Below are positions 52,717 through 62,277 of a DNA stretch of 64,000 nt, piece by piece (within the stretch, counting starts at the first letter, position 1; every line of letters begins with the position of its first letter). Source of the stretch: Leisingera caerulea DSM 24564 (lineage in GTDB: Bacteria > Pseudomonadota > Alphaproteobacteria > Rhodobacterales > Rhodobacteraceae); contig NZ_KI421513.1 in the NCBI RefSeq assembly GCF_000473325.1, forward strand, positions 1,807,217 through 1,871,216. Direction: 5' to 3'. A program made the translations under genes and the position numbers. The notes beneath the pieces were generated by a model. That model had not been told where the DNA came from. It saw only the letters and a list, made by a program, of their open reading frames with translations, and did not search any database.

Positions 52717-53634
52717 ATGCTTGATGCCAGCGAGACCCACATCATGGATACCAGCGCCGCGCCCGCGGACGGCGGGATTGCCGCCAAGAACGTCACGGTG
52801 ACCTACCGCAACGGCCATACCGCGCTGTGGAATGCCAGCTTTGGCATTCCCCGCGGCACCGTCACGGCGCTGGTCGGCGTGAACGGTGCGGGCAAGTCGA
52901 CCCTGTTCAAGGCGATCATGGGGTTCGTCCCGGCCGCGCAGGGTGAAATCCGCATTCTCGGCATGACCGTCAAGGAGGCGCTGCGCAAGAACCTGGTGGC
53001 CTATGTGCCGCAGTCGGAGGAGGTCGATTGGGCCTTCCCGGTGCTGGTCGAGGACGTGGTGATGATGGGCCGCTACGGCCACATGGGATTTCTGCGCCGT
53101 CCCAAGGCGGCCGACCACGAGGCGGTCGATCAGGCACTGAGCCGCGTGAACATGCAGGATTTCCGCCACCGCCAGATCGGCGAGCTGTCCGGCGGCCAGC
53201 GCAAGCGGGTGTTCCTGGCCCGCGCGCTGGCGCAGGACGGGCAAGTGATCCTGCTGGACGAGCCCTTCACCGGCGTCGACGTGAAGACCGAAGAACAGAT
53301 CATTGCCCTGTTGCGCGAGCTGCGCGACGAAGGCCGGGTGATGCTGGTCTCCACTCACAACCTGGGCAGCGTTCCGGAGTTCTGCGACCGCACCGTGCTG
53401 GTCAAGGGAACCGTGCTTGGGTACGGGCCGACAGAGACCACCTTTACCCGCGAAAACCTTGAACACGCCTTTGGCGGCGTTCTGCGCCACTTCACCCTGG
53501 GCGGCCAGGCGCTGCATGACGACGGCGACACCCGCGAGGTCACCATTCTGACCGACGATGAGCGCCCCTTTGTCCAATACGGCGAAAAGACCCAGACCAG
53601 CGAAAAGCGCGGCGAGGACGGGAGCAAGCCGTGA
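52717..53634 (+). CDS. sitB: Manganese ABC transporter, ATP-binding protein
   Basis: A 305-residue ATPase. Walker A is GVNGAGKST near residue 55, the Q-loop QSEE, the signature LSGGQRKRV and Walker B ILLDEPF, with the switch His in STHNLG. An N-terminal extension (about 20 residues) precedes the usual start; ATG 52717 with AGGA upstream is taken, and 52744 is an alternative. Its stop overlaps the sitC start. Confidence 0.92.
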   Translation: MLDASETHIMDTSAAPADGGIAAKNVTVTYRNGHTALWNASFGIPRGTVTALVGVNGAGKSTLFKAIMGFVPAAQGEIRILGMTVKEALRKNLVAYVPQSEEVDWAFPVLVEDVVMMGRYGHMGFLRRPKAADHEAVDQALSRVNMQDFRHRQIGELSGGQRKRVFLARALAQDGQVILLDEPFTGVDVKTEEQIIALLRELRDEGRVMLVSTHNLGSVPEFCDRTVLVKGTVLGYGPTETTFTRENLEHAFGGVLRHFTLGGQALHDDGDTREVTILTDDERPFVQYGEKTQTSEKRGEDGSKP

Positions 53635-54512
53635 TGGAATACCTGCTGGAGCCGTTCACCTACGGCTATATGACCAATGCGATGTGGGTTTCGGCGCTGG
53701 TGGGCGGCGTCTGCGCTTTCCTGTCGGCCTATCTGATGCTCAAAGGCTGGTCGCTGATCGGCGATGCGCTTTCGCACTCGGTGGTGCCGGGGGTTGCGGG
53801 GGCCTACATGCTGGGCCTGCCTTTTGCGCTGGGCGCCTTTATTGCCGGCGGTCTGGCGGCGGGGGCGATGCTGTTCCTGTCGGAGCGCTCAGGATTGAAG
53901 GTGGACGTGATCATCGGATTGATCTTCACCTCCTTCTTCGGGCTTGGGTTGTTCATCGTGTCGATCAGCCCGATGTCGGTGTCGGTCCAGACCATCACCA
54001 TGGGCAATATCCTGGCGATCACGCCGGAGGACACGCTGCAGCTGGCGATCATCGGCTTTGTGTCGCTGGCGGTGCTGCTGGCCAAGTGGAAGGACCTGAT
54101 GGTCACCTTCTTTGACGAAAACCACGCCCGCACCATCGGGCTGCGTCCCGGGCTGCTGAAGGCGGTGTTCTTTGTGCTGCTGTCGGCCTCGGTTGTGGCG
54201 GCGATGCAGACCGTCGGCGCGTTTCTGGTGATCGCCATGGTAGTGACGCCCGGCGCGACGGCGTATCTGCTGTGCGACCGCTTCCCGCGGCTGATCATGG
54301 TGTCGGTGCTGATCGGCGCGGCCACCAGCTTCTTTGGGGCCTATGCCAGCTATTTCCTGGACGGCGCCACCGGCGGCATCATCGTGACGCTGCAGACGCT
54401 GATCTTTCTGGTGGTGTTTGTCTTCGCCCCGAAGCACGGGCTGCTGGCGGCCAAGCGCAAGGCGCGCGAGGCGCTGAAGCGCGGCCCCGCCGCACAACAG
54501 GAGGCCGTGTGA
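53634..54512 (+). CDS. sitC: Manganese ABC transporter, permease
   Basis: A 292-residue permease with about eight or nine membrane helices of the ABC-3 family. It has the conserved GDALSHSVVPGVA block near residue 43 and GAFLVIAMVVTPGATAYLL near residue 195. The start overlaps the sitB stop (TGATG), and it overlaps sitD by one base. It pairs with sitD to form the heterodimeric channel. Confidence 0.92.
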   Translation: MEYLLEPFTYGYMTNAMWVSALVGGVCAFLSAYLMLKGWSLIGDALSHSVVPGVAGAYMLGLPFALGAFIAGGLAAGAMLFLSERSGLKVDVIIGLIFTSFFGLGLFIVSISPMSVSVQTITMGNILAITPEDTLQLAIIGFVSLAVLLAKWKDLMVTFFDENHARTIGLRPGLLKAVFFVLLSASVVAAMQTVGAFLVIAMVVTPGATAYLLCDRFPRLIMVSVLIGAATSFFGAYASYFLDGATGGIIVTLQTLIFLVVFVFAPKHGLLAAKRKAREALKRGPAAQQEAV

Positions 54513-55372
54513 TGGATCTCGATACGCTGCTGATGCCGTTCCAGTTCGCGTTCATGCAGAACGCTTTTCTGATCTCGCTGATTGTCTCGGTGCCGACGGC
54601 GCTCTTGTCCTGCTTTCTGGTGATGAAGGGCTGGGCCCTGATGGGCGATGCGGTCAGCCACGCGGTGCTGCCGGGGATCGTGCTGGCCTATGTGCTGGGC
54701 TTCCCGCTGATCATCGGCGCCTTTGCCGCCGGTATGCTGTGTGCGGTGGCAACGGGCTTCTTGGCCGGCAACAGCCGGGTCAAGCAGGATACCGTGATGG
54801 GGGTGGTCTTCTCCGGCATGTTCGGCCTGGGCATCGTGATGTATGTGGGGCTGGAGACCAACGCCCACCTCGATCACATCCTGTTCGGCAACATGCTGGG
54901 GGTGGAGCCGGATGAGCTGTGGACCGCTGGTATCATCTCGCTGGTGGTCGGCGGGGCGCTGGTGCTGAAGTGGAAGGATCTGCTGCTGCACAGCTTTGAC
55001 CCGGCGCAGGCGCAGGCCTGCGGCCTGCCGGTCACGGTGCTGCACTACGGCCTGCTGGCGGCGCTGTCGCTGACTATTGTGGCCACGCTTAAGGCGGCCG
55101 GGCTGATCCTGGCGATCGGCCTGCTGATCGCCCCCGGTGCCATCGCGTTCCTGGTTGTGCGCAAGTTCAGCACCATGCTGCGGGTCGCGGTTCTGGTCTG
55201 CATGTTCTCGATGCTGGCGGGCACCTATGCCAGCTTCTTCCTCGACAGCGCGCCGGCGCCGACCATCGTGCTGATCCTGACGGCGCTGTTTGTGCTGGCC
55301 TTTGTGCGGCGGCTGTATCTGACCCGCAAGACCTCGATGCAACGCGCCAAGGAGACCGCCGGAACCGCGTGA
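54512..55372 (+). CDS. sitD: Manganese ABC transporter, permease
   Basis: A 286-residue ABC-3 permease with about eight or nine helices, paralogous to sitC: GDAVSHAVLPGIVLAY, then AGLILAIGLLIAPGAIAFLV. AGGAG precedes the ATG at 54512. It is the last gene of the operon, and two bases separate it from the convergent LysR gene. Confidence 0.92.
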   Translation: MDLDTLLMPFQFAFMQNAFLISLIVSVPTALLSCFLVMKGWALMGDAVSHAVLPGIVLAYVLGFPLIIGAFAAGMLCAVATGFLAGNSRVKQDTVMGVVFSGMFGLGIVMYVGLETNAHLDHILFGNMLGVEPDELWTAGIISLVVGGALVLKWKDLLLHSFDPAQAQACGLPVTVLHYGLLAALSLTIVATLKAAGLILAIGLLIAPGAIAFLVVRKFSTMLRVAVLVCMFSMLAGTYASFFLDSAPAPTIVLILTALFVLAFVRRLYLTRKTSMQRAKETAGTA

Positions 55373-55373
55373 G

Positions 55374-56288
55374 TCATGCGGGTCCGGGCCGGGCCATGTC
55401 CAGCAGCCACTGCCGCACCAGTTCGGCGTTGGGAACCAGGTCCTGGGTCTTGGACCACACCAGATAGAACCCCGATCCAGTGGTCCAGGACCATTCCTTG
55501 CGCGCGGCCAGCAGGCCCTGTTTGATCAGCGGCTCGGTCACGTGCTGCCAGCCGAAGGCAAAGCCTTCGCCCGCGATCGCGGCCTGCAGCACCAGCGCAT
55601 AGTCGTTGAGGCGCAGGCCCGCGGCGGGCAGGCGGCCGGTGACCCCGAAATGCGCGAACCACTGCTGCCAGCTGGGCCGTTCGCGGATCGGTTCCTCCAG
55701 GTGGATCAGCCGTTCATGCAGCAGGTTCGGCACGGTTGCCAGATTGACCGCCGAGGCCATCACCCGCGGGCTGGCCACCGGAAAGATCACCTCCGGCGCA
55801 ATCAGGGCTGAATGGCAGTCCGGCCAATTGCCATCGCCGCGGCGCACTGCCAGCGAAATGCCTTCGGTATTGATGTCCGGCTCCCGGTCTGAGCTTTGCA
55901 GCCGCAGGTCGATATCGGGGTGCGCCTCATGCAGCTGGGCCAGCCGTGGCATCACCCAGTAGTATGCAAAGGCGGAGGAGCAGTTGAGCGTGACATGGTC
56001 ATTGCGCCCGAACTGCCGCACCGCCTTGGCGGAGGAGAGGATGTCCGCCAGCGCTTTGGAGACATCGGTGTAAAGCCGCATACCCGCCCCCGTCAGCTCC
56101 ACCTTGCGGTGGCCGCGGCGGAACAAAATAACGCCCAAAGACGCTTCCATCTGCTTGATCGCCGCACTGACGGCGGGCTGCTGCACGTTCAGCTCCTCTG
56201 ACGCGCGGGTGAACGAGCCGTGCCGTGCGGCGGCCTCGAAGACAATCAGATGGCGGGGGCTGGTGAGGAGCTTCCACAGATCTTGCAT
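55374..56288 (-). CDS. LysR-family transcriptional regulator (GcvA-like)
   Basis: A 304-residue regulator: N-terminal winged helix (LIVFEAAARHGSFTRASEELNVQQPAVSAAIKQMEASLGVILF) and a periplasmic-binding-protein-like effector domain. It is divergent from the MttB-family gene across 94 bases, so it is the probable regulator of that operon. The best-known relatives of the subfamily respond to glycine. Confidence 0.88.
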   Translation of the reverse strand: MQDLWKLLTSPRHLIVFEAAARHGSFTRASEELNVQQPAVSAAIKQMEASLGVILFRRGHRKVELTGAGMRLYTDVSKALADILSSAKAVRQFGRNDHVTLNCSSAFAYYWVMPRLAQLHEAHPDIDLRLQSSDREPDINTEGISLAVRRGDGNWPDCHSALIAPEVIFPVASPRVMASAVNLATVPNLLHERLIHLEEPIRERPSWQQWFAHFGVTGRLPAAGLRLNDYALVLQAAIAGEGFAFGWQHVTEPLIKQGLLAARKEWSWTTGSGFYLVWSKTQDLVPNAELVRQWLLDMARPGPA

Positions 56289-56382
56289 AACTGTGTGTTA
56301 TCCAAACCATCAGAATTTTCAACCGTCACAACGCAGCACGCTGCTTTTATCGTGGCGCAGATTTTGAAGACTGGAGACCCCC

Positions 56383-57903
56383 ATGGCCCGACGCGCCCGC
56401 GCATCCCGCGACAGAAACACCGCCCCGGCGGGTGCCCCTGCCTCGCCCTTTATCCAGCGCACGCTGCCGTTTTTCGACGTGCTGGACGAGGATAAACTGG
56501 CCCGGCTGGAGGCGCAGGTGGACTGGATTTTCGAAGATGTGGGCATCGCCTTCCGCGACGACCCGGAGGCGCTCAGGATCTGGAAAGAGGCCGGTGCGCG
56601 GATTGACGGCGATACGGTCCGGGCCGATGCGCAGTGGATCCGCGCTCTGTGCGCCAAGGCGCCGCGGGCGTTCACCCAGCTGGCCCGCAATCCAGCGCGG
56701 TCGGTCACCATTGGCGGCAACAACCAGGTGTTTGCCCCGATCTATGGCGCGCCGTTTGTGCGGGATCTGGAGGACGGGCGGCGCTATGGCGATATGGCGG
56801 CGTTCGAGAAGCTGGTGAAGCTTACCTATATGCATCCGAACCTGCATCACGGCGGGTTTGTGATCTGCGAGCCCTGCGACGTGCCGGTGAGCAAGCGCCA
56901 TTTCGACATGCTGTTTGCCCATATGACGCTGAGCGACAAACCGCATCTGGGCGCCATCACCGAGATGTCCCGCGCGCAGGACAGTGTCGACATGGCGGAG
57001 ATCGTCTTTGGCAGCGACGTCATGGACGAGAACTGCGTGATCATGGGCAATGTGAACACCAATTCGCCGCTGCTGGTGGACAAGGTGGTGACGGAAGCGG
57101 TGCGCACCTATTCCGCCCGCGGCCAGGGGATGATTGTTGTGCCCTTCATCCTGACCGGTGCAATGGGGCCGGTTTCCACCGCGGCGTCGGTTGCGCAGGC
57201 GATGGCGGAGGCGATGATGGTCTGCGCCTTCACCCAGCTGGTGCGCCCCGGCGCGCCGTTTGTGCTGGGCAACTTCCTGTCGTCGATGTCGCTGAAATCC
57301 GGCGCGCCGACATTCGGGATGCCGGAGCCGGTGGTTTCGAACTATGCCATCGGCCAGCTGGCGCGCCGGGCCGGGCTGCCCTTGCGCTGCGGCGGGTCGC
57401 TGACCGCGTCCAAGATCGAAGATGCGCAGGCGGCCTATGAAAGCGCCGACTCGATGCATTCCACCATGCTGGCCGGTGCCAACTATGTGCTTCATTCGGC
57501 GGGCTGGCTGGAGGGCGGCCTGTGCACCGGGTTCGAGAAGCTGATCATGGATGCGGACCGGCTGGGGTCGTATCAGAAGGTGCTAAGTCAGGGGCTGGAT
57601 ACCAGCGACGAGGCCTTTGCCCGCGACGCTTACGCCGAGGTGGAGCCGGGCGGGCACTTCCTGGGCTCGGGCCACACCATGCGCAACTATCAGACCGCGT
57701 TTTATGAGCCGAAGCTGAGCGACAGCGAAAACGTTGAGAGCTGGGAGGAAGGCGGCTCCAAGGACATGCGCCAGCGCGCCTATGAGCGCTGGAACCAGAT
57801 GCTGAACGAGTATGTGGCGCCGCCGATGGATGAGGCGGTGAAAGAGGAACTGGCCGCCTATGTTGCCCGCCGCAAGGAGGAGATCCCGGATGCGTGGTAC
57901 TGA
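56383..57903 (+). CDS. Trimethylamine methyltransferase (MttB) superfamily protein, non-pyrrolysine
   Basis: A 506-residue protein of the MttB superfamily, whose members move a methyl group from quaternary amines such as glycine betaine, carnitine or proline betaine. The frame has no in-frame TAG, so it is not a pyrrolysine enzyme. GGSLTASKIEDAQAAYESADSMHSTMLAGANYVLHSAGWLEGG near residues 345-390 is the typical barrel core. No corrinoid protein gene is present in the window; a GcvT-type flavoprotein follows 152 bases downstream instead, suggesting use of tetrahydrofolate. GGAG precedes the ATG. Confidence 0.85.
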   Translation: MARRARASRDRNTAPAGAPASPFIQRTLPFFDVLDEDKLARLEAQVDWIFEDVGIAFRDDPEALRIWKEAGARIDGDTVRADAQWIRALCAKAPRAFTQLARNPARSVTIGGNNQVFAPIYGAPFVRDLEDGRRYGDMAAFEKLVKLTYMHPNLHHGGFVICEPCDVPVSKRHFDMLFAHMTLSDKPHLGAITEMSRAQDSVDMAEIVFGSDVMDENCVIMGNVNTNSPLLVDKVVTEAVRTYSARGQGMIVVPFILTGAMGPVSTAASVAQAMAEAMMVCAFTQLVRPGAPFVLGNFLSSMSLKSGAPTFGMPEPVVSNYAIGQLARRAGLPLRCGGSLTASKIEDAQAAYESADSMHSTMLAGANYVLHSAGWLEGGLCTGFEKLIMDADRLGSYQKVLSQGLDTSDEAFARDAYAEVEPGGHFLGSGHTMRNYQTAFYEPKLSDSENVESWEEGGSKDMRQRAYERWNQMLNEYVAPPMDEAVKEELAAYVARRKEEIPDAWY

Positions 57904-57960
57904 GGTAAGAAACTCTTCACCCATTTCTCCAGCTTATGCAGGATGTGCCGGATTGCCCCG

Positions 57961-58008
57961 GCACCCCCTGTGCACCCCCCGTACACCCCCTGTGCACCCC
58001 CTGGGTGC
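57961..58008. repeat. Short tandem repeat (GCACCCCCTGT-like, four units)
   Basis: Four degenerate units of 10-12 bases, each close to GCACCCCCTGT, lie in the gap before the dehydrogenase gene. They are too short and too few for a CRISPR array. Their purpose is unknown; slippage may change their number. Confidence 0.6.
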
Positions 58009-58055
58009 CGTTTGCCGTAATTCCCGCGCTTTGCCCCAGACCTGAGGACAAACCC

Positions 58056-60530
58056 ATGTCAGACAATTTTGCCCAATCGACGCTCAACATCCACAAGGAG
58101 GAGAGCACCGGCGACAAGAAGCTGCCGAGCCACGCCAAGGCGGTGATCATCGGCGGCGGTGTGGTTGGCTGCTCGATCCTGTTCCACCTGGCCAAGTTCG
58201 GCTGGAAGGATGTGGTGCTGCTGGAACGTGACGAGCTGACCTCCGGCTCCTCCTGGCACGCGGCGGGGCAGATCCATACCATCAGCTCGGACCCGAACAT
58301 CTCGCGGCTGCAGTCCTACACGATCGACCTCTATAAGGAGATCGAGGAGACCTCGGGCCATTCGGTGGGCCTTCACATCACCGGCGGGTTTTATCTGGCG
58401 TCGAACAAGACCTGGTACGACTACCTGAAGCGGGAACGCTCCAAGGCGCGTTACATGGGTCTGAACCAGGAATTCATCAGCCCCAAGGAAGTGGCCGAGC
58501 GGCACCCGCTGATCGACCCGAAGCATTACCACGCGGCGCTGTGGGATGATCAGGACGGCGATCTGGACCCGTCGGGCGCGACCTATGCCTTTGCCAAATC
58601 CGCTAAGGTGCATGGCGCGCAGTATTTCACCCATACGCCGGTGACCGGCACCACTCAGCGCGCCGATGGCAGCTGGGACGTGACCACCCCGCGCGGGGTG
58701 ATCAATGCAGAGCATATCGTGAACTGCGGCGGTCTGTGGGCGCGGGAAGTCGGCCACATGCAGGGCATCAACCTGCCGGTGCAGCCGATGGAGCACCATT
58801 ACCTGATCACCGACAAAATCGACGCGGTGGCCAACCACCCGACCCGCTTGCCGGCCGGGATCGACTATGAGGCGAACATCTATTTCCGGCAGGAGCGGCA
58901 GGGGATGCTGCTGGGAACCTATGAGCCGAAGGGGACGCCTTGGAAAGTGGGCGGCACGCCGTGGGACTTCGGGCATGAGCTGCTGCAGCCGGATCTGGAC
59001 CGGATTGCCGACCGTCTGGAGATGTCGTTTGAACGCATCCCCGCCATCGGCGAGGCGGGCATCAAAGACATGATCAACGGGCCGTTCACATTCGGCCCCG
59101 ACGGCAACCCGATGATCGGGCCGGTGCCGGGCATGAAGAATTACTGGTGCGCCGTCGGTGTCATGGCGGGCTTCTGCCAGGGCGGCGGTGTGGGCCTGAC
59201 CATGGCGGAGTGGATGATCGACGGCGAGCCGTCCATCGACGTCTGGGCGATGGATGTGGCGCGGTTCGGCGAGTTTGCGACCCCCGACTGGGGCACGGTG
59301 AAGTCGACCGAGAACTACGAGCGCCGGTTTGTGATGACCTTCCCGAACGAGACGCTGCCGAAGGGGCGGATGCAGAAGACCACCGCCCTCTATGACCGCT
59401 TGGTCGCCAAGGGCGCGCGGATGGGTCAGGGCTTTGGCCTGGAGAACGCGCTGTGGTTTGCGGATGGCCCCGAGGATGCGCATGAGGAGCCGACATTCGA
59501 GCGCAACCGCAGCCACGATTATGTGGCGCGCGAGGTCAAGGCGGTGCGCGAGGCCGTGGGCGGCATCGAGGTTGCCAACTTTGCCAAACATGAGTTCAAG
59601 GGCGCGGGCGCGCGGGCCTATCTGGACCGGGTGCTGGCGGGCTACGTTCCGAAACCGGGCCGCCTGACGCTGACGCCGATGCTGACGCCGAAGGGCAAGC
59701 TTTACGGGGATCTGACCGTGGCCTGCCTGGGCGAGGAGCATTTCATGCTGTTCGGCTCCGGCGCGATGCAGGAGGCGCACCGCCGCTGGTTTGAGAAGGA
59801 TCTGCCGGAGGATGTGACCTATCAGAATGTCTCCGACGACTGGCACGGCATTGCGCTGTCGGGTCCGAAATCGCGGCAGTTGCTGCAGCGGATCACCCGC
59901 GAGGATGTGTCGGGTGAGGCGTTCAAGTTCCGCGATCTGCGCCAGACCTTTGTGGGCGGCGTGCCGGTGATCCTGAACCGGATCAGCTTCTCCGGCGAGC
60001 TGGGCTATGAGATCTACTGCAAACCGCAGTACCTGCTGCGCCTGGCGGAGGCGATCGAGGAAGCGGGTGCGGACCTGGGATACCGCTGGTACGGGGCGCG
60101 AGCGCTGATGTCGATGCGTCTGGAGAAGGCCTGGGGCGTCTGGACCCTGGACTTCCGCCCCGATTTCGACGCGGTGGAAAGCGGCATGGATGTCTTCATC
60201 AACTGGAAGAAGGATTTCGTGGGCAAGGAGGCTGCGCTGAAGGCCCGCGAGGCCGGTCCGAGCCGCAAGCTGGTCACCATGACCATCGACGTGGACGGCA
60301 TTGATGTGTCGAACGACGAGGCGATCCTGAAGGATGGCGAGGCGGTTGGCTACATCTCCTCGGGCGGCTATGCGCATCACGCAAAGACGTCGATGGCGAT
60401 GGGCTATGTCTCGGCAGAGCACGCGGCGGCGGGCACCAGGCTGCAGGTGGAGATCCTGGGCGAGATGTATGACGCCGAGGTGCTGGGCGCGCCGATCTAT
60501 GACGCCAACGGCGCCAACATGCGCGCCTGA
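58056..60530 (+). CDS. FAD-dependent dehydrogenase with GcvT domain (dimethylglycine/sarcosine dehydrogenase-like)
   Basis: An 824-residue fusion. The N-terminal FAD domain (about residues 30-420) has VIIGGGVVGCSILFHLAKFGWKDVVLLERDELTSGSSWHAAG, with the His of the covalent flavin region, and the C-terminal half (about 430-824) is a GcvT/aminomethyltransferase domain with the folate-binding GELGYEIY motif. These proteins oxidise N-methyl groups of dimethylglycine, sarcosine or related compounds and pass the formaldehyde unit to tetrahydrofolate. GAGGA precedes the ATG at 58056. It follows the MttB-like gene, so both may act on one methylated amine. Confidence 0.88.
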   Translation: MSDNFAQSTLNIHKEESTGDKKLPSHAKAVIIGGGVVGCSILFHLAKFGWKDVVLLERDELTSGSSWHAAGQIHTISSDPNISRLQSYTIDLYKEIEETSGHSVGLHITGGFYLASNKTWYDYLKRERSKARYMGLNQEFISPKEVAERHPLIDPKHYHAALWDDQDGDLDPSGATYAFAKSAKVHGAQYFTHTPVTGTTQRADGSWDVTTPRGVINAEHIVNCGGLWAREVGHMQGINLPVQPMEHHYLITDKIDAVANHPTRLPAGIDYEANIYFRQERQGMLLGTYEPKGTPWKVGGTPWDFGHELLQPDLDRIADRLEMSFERIPAIGEAGIKDMINGPFTFGPDGNPMIGPVPGMKNYWCAVGVMAGFCQGGGVGLTMAEWMIDGEPSIDVWAMDVARFGEFATPDWGTVKSTENYERRFVMTFPNETLPKGRMQKTTALYDRLVAKGARMGQGFGLENALWFADGPEDAHEEPTFERNRSHDYVAREVKAVREAVGGIEVANFAKHEFKGAGARAYLDRVLAGYVPKPGRLTLTPMLTPKGKLYGDLTVACLGEEHFMLFGSGAMQEAHRRWFEKDLPEDVTYQNVSDDWHGIALSGPKSRQLLQRITREDVSGEAFKFRDLRQTFVGGVPVILNRISFSGELGYEIYCKPQYLLRLAEAIEEAGADLGYRWYGARALMSMRLEKAWGVWTLDFRPDFDAVESGMDVFINWKKDFVGKEAALKAREAGPSRKLVTMTIDVDGIDVSNDEAILKDGEAVGYISSGGYAHHAKTSMAMGYVSAEHAAAGTRLQVEILGEMYDAEVLGAPIYDANGANMRA

Positions 60531-60552
60531 GCCGGGCAGGGGAGCGGCAGCC

Positions 60553-61536
60553 ATGACCAAACCCATGCGGACACTCCCCGAGGCGGTGCAGGCCGAACCG
60601 GCCTGCCGCTGCATCTTCCTGCTGCTGCCGACCTTCTCGCCGCTGGACCTGTCGAGCGCGGTGGCGGCGCTGGAGGCGGCGAACGCACATGACGGGACTG
60701 CGCGCTATGCGTGGCGCGTGGTCAGCGAGGACGGCCTGGCCGTCACCGCCCCCAACGGGTTGCGCGTGGCGGTGGACGGCGGCCTGCCGGAGCTGGCACG
60801 CGGCGACATGATCTTTGTCTGCGGCGGCCAGGGGCAGGAGCCGGGCATCTCGCTGAAGGTGCTGGGCTGGCTGAGGAAGGCGCAGCGCATGGGTGCGGCA
60901 CTGGGCGCGCTGGGCGGCGGCGTGCTGGCGCTGGCACGCTCCGGCCTGCTGGCAGGGCGCGAAGTTTCCGCCCATTGGGCGCTGCGGGCGATCCTGGCGG
61001 AGGCGCATCCGGATGTGGAGGTCAGGAACTCGCTGTTCACCATGGAAGCCAAGCTGATCACCTGCGCCGGCGGCACAGCCACGGTCGATATGATGCTGAA
61101 CCTGATCTCGGAGCATCACGGCGCCGCCGTGGCAACCGGGGCGGCGGATCTGATGGTCTGTTCCTCTGCCCGCAAGGGGAGTCAGGATCAGACGGTTTCC
61201 GAATACGGCCGGACGGGCGTGCGGCACGAGAAACTGGCCACTGCGCTCAGCCTGATGCGCAGCAACCTGGAGGAGCCGCTGACGCCGGGCGGCATTGCCG
61301 ATCTGGTCGGGCTGTCGGTGCGGCAGCTGGAGCGGCTGTTCTCCAAGTACCTGCAGACCACGCCGAAGGTCTATTACACAAAGCTGCGGCTGGACTATGC
61401 GCGCAGCCTGCTGTTGCAGACCAATATGCGGATCATCGATATTGCGCTGGCGTCGGGGTTCAACAGCCAGACCCATTTTGCCAAGGTTTACCGCCGCTAT
61501 ACCGGTAAGCCGCCGCATCAGGAGCGGCCGTTTTAG
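60553..61536 (+). CDS. GlxA-type AraC-family regulator (GATase1-like sensor domain)
   Basis: A 327-residue regulator with an N-terminal DJ-1/PfpI-like domain (residues 15-190) and two C-terminal AraC helix-turn-helix units (GIADLVGLSVRQLERLFSKYLQTTPKVYYTKLRLDYARSLL, then IDIALASGFNSQTHFAKVYRRYTGKPP). It closely resembles GbdR/CdhR activators of glycine betaine and carnitine catabolism. It starts 22 bases after the dehydrogenase gene in the same operon. The DJ-1 domain keeps the nucleophile-elbow region, but its residues cannot be assigned safely. Confidence 0.87.
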   Translation: MTKPMRTLPEAVQAEPACRCIFLLLPTFSPLDLSSAVAALEAANAHDGTARYAWRVVSEDGLAVTAPNGLRVAVDGGLPELARGDMIFVCGGQGQEPGISLKVLGWLRKAQRMGAALGALGGGVLALARSGLLAGREVSAHWALRAILAEAHPDVEVRNSLFTMEAKLITCAGGTATVDMMLNLISEHHGAAVATGAADLMVCSSARKGSQDQTVSEYGRTGVRHEKLATALSLMRSNLEEPLTPGGIADLVGLSVRQLERLFSKYLQTTPKVYYTKLRLDYARSLLLQTNMRIIDIALASGFNSQTHFAKVYRRYTGKPPHQERPF

Positions 61537-61597
61537 GCGGACCCTTGCGAGCGTGCCGGGCTGTGGGCCAGCCCGGCGGCGAGGACACGCAGGGGTG

Positions 61598-62071
61598 TCA
61601 GAGTCCGAGGTCGCTGAGGCCCGGGTGGTCTGCCGGGCGCGGGCCCTGCGGCCAGTGGAACAGGCGCTCGTCCTCAGTGATCTCCAGATCGTTGATCGAG
61701 GCGAAGCGGTGCGCCATGCGGCCGTCTTCGGCAAACTCCCAGTTCTCGTTGCCGTAGGAGCGGTACCACTGCCCGGATGCAACGTGCCACTCGTAGGCGT
61801 AGCGCACGGCGATGCGGTTGCCGTCAAAGGCCCAGAGCTCCTTGATCAGCCGGTATTCCAGTTCACGGTTCCATTTGCCGGCCAGAAATGCCTGCACGGC
61901 ATCGCGGCCCTGAGGGAAATCGGTGCGGTTACGCCATTTGGTGTCCAAAGTGTAGGCTTGGGCGACGGCCTCGGGATTGCGGCTGTTCCAGCCATCTTCG
62001 GCGGCGCGGACCTTGGCAATGGCAGTGTCGCGGGTGAAGGGCGGCAGCGGGGGGCGGGGAGCTTCTGTCAT
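61598..62071 (-). CDS. SnoaL-like (NTF2 superfamily, DUF1348) protein
   Basis: A 157-residue soluble protein with the DUF1348/SnoaL pattern: [36 protein letters not shown], then [38 protein letters not shown]2-like proteins bind small ligands or act as polyketide-cyclase-like enzymes. It is divergent from the TetR gene and shares operator-like repeats with it, so it is the likely target of that repressor. The function is unknown. Confidence 0.82.
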   Translation of the reverse strand: MTEAPRPPLPPFTRDTAIAKVRAAEDGWNSRNPEAVAQAYTLDTKWRNRTDFPQGRDAVQAFLAGKWNRELEYRLIKELWAFDGNRIAVRYAYEWHVASGQWYRSYGNENWEFAEDGRMAHRFASINDLEITEDERLFHWPQGPRPADHPGLSDLGL

Positions 62072-62079
62072 GTTTATTT

Positions 62080-62121
62080 ACCGATCTGTCAATGTTGTTT
62101 CGGTAAAGTGAACAGATCGGT
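62080..62121. promoter_or_regulatory. TetR operator-like inverted repeat
   Basis: ACCGATCTGT (62080-62089) and ACAGATCGGT (62112-62121) are perfect ten-base inverted repeats separated by 22 bases in the divergent SnoaL/TetR region. A third related half-site, CTGATCGGT, lies at 62243-62251, close to the TetR start. Confidence 0.65.
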
Positions 62122-62277
62122 CAATGGATTCAAGGCAGAGTCGCAATTCCTGCCGCACAGATGTGTGAACGGATTGGGTTCCGCGAAAATATCCATCAGT
62201 TTCAGATTGTTAGATTGACCTCGATAGTATCTGCAGTGTTAACTGATCGGTGCATAAACTGTCCCGCTGGAGGTGTC

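Noticed and set aside
56383..57903. Pyrrolysine-containing MttB methyltransferase
   Set aside because: The frame has no internal TAG, and no pyl genes are present in the window.
57961..58008. CRISPR-like array
   Set aside because: Units are about 11 bases without unique spacers, and no cas gene is present.
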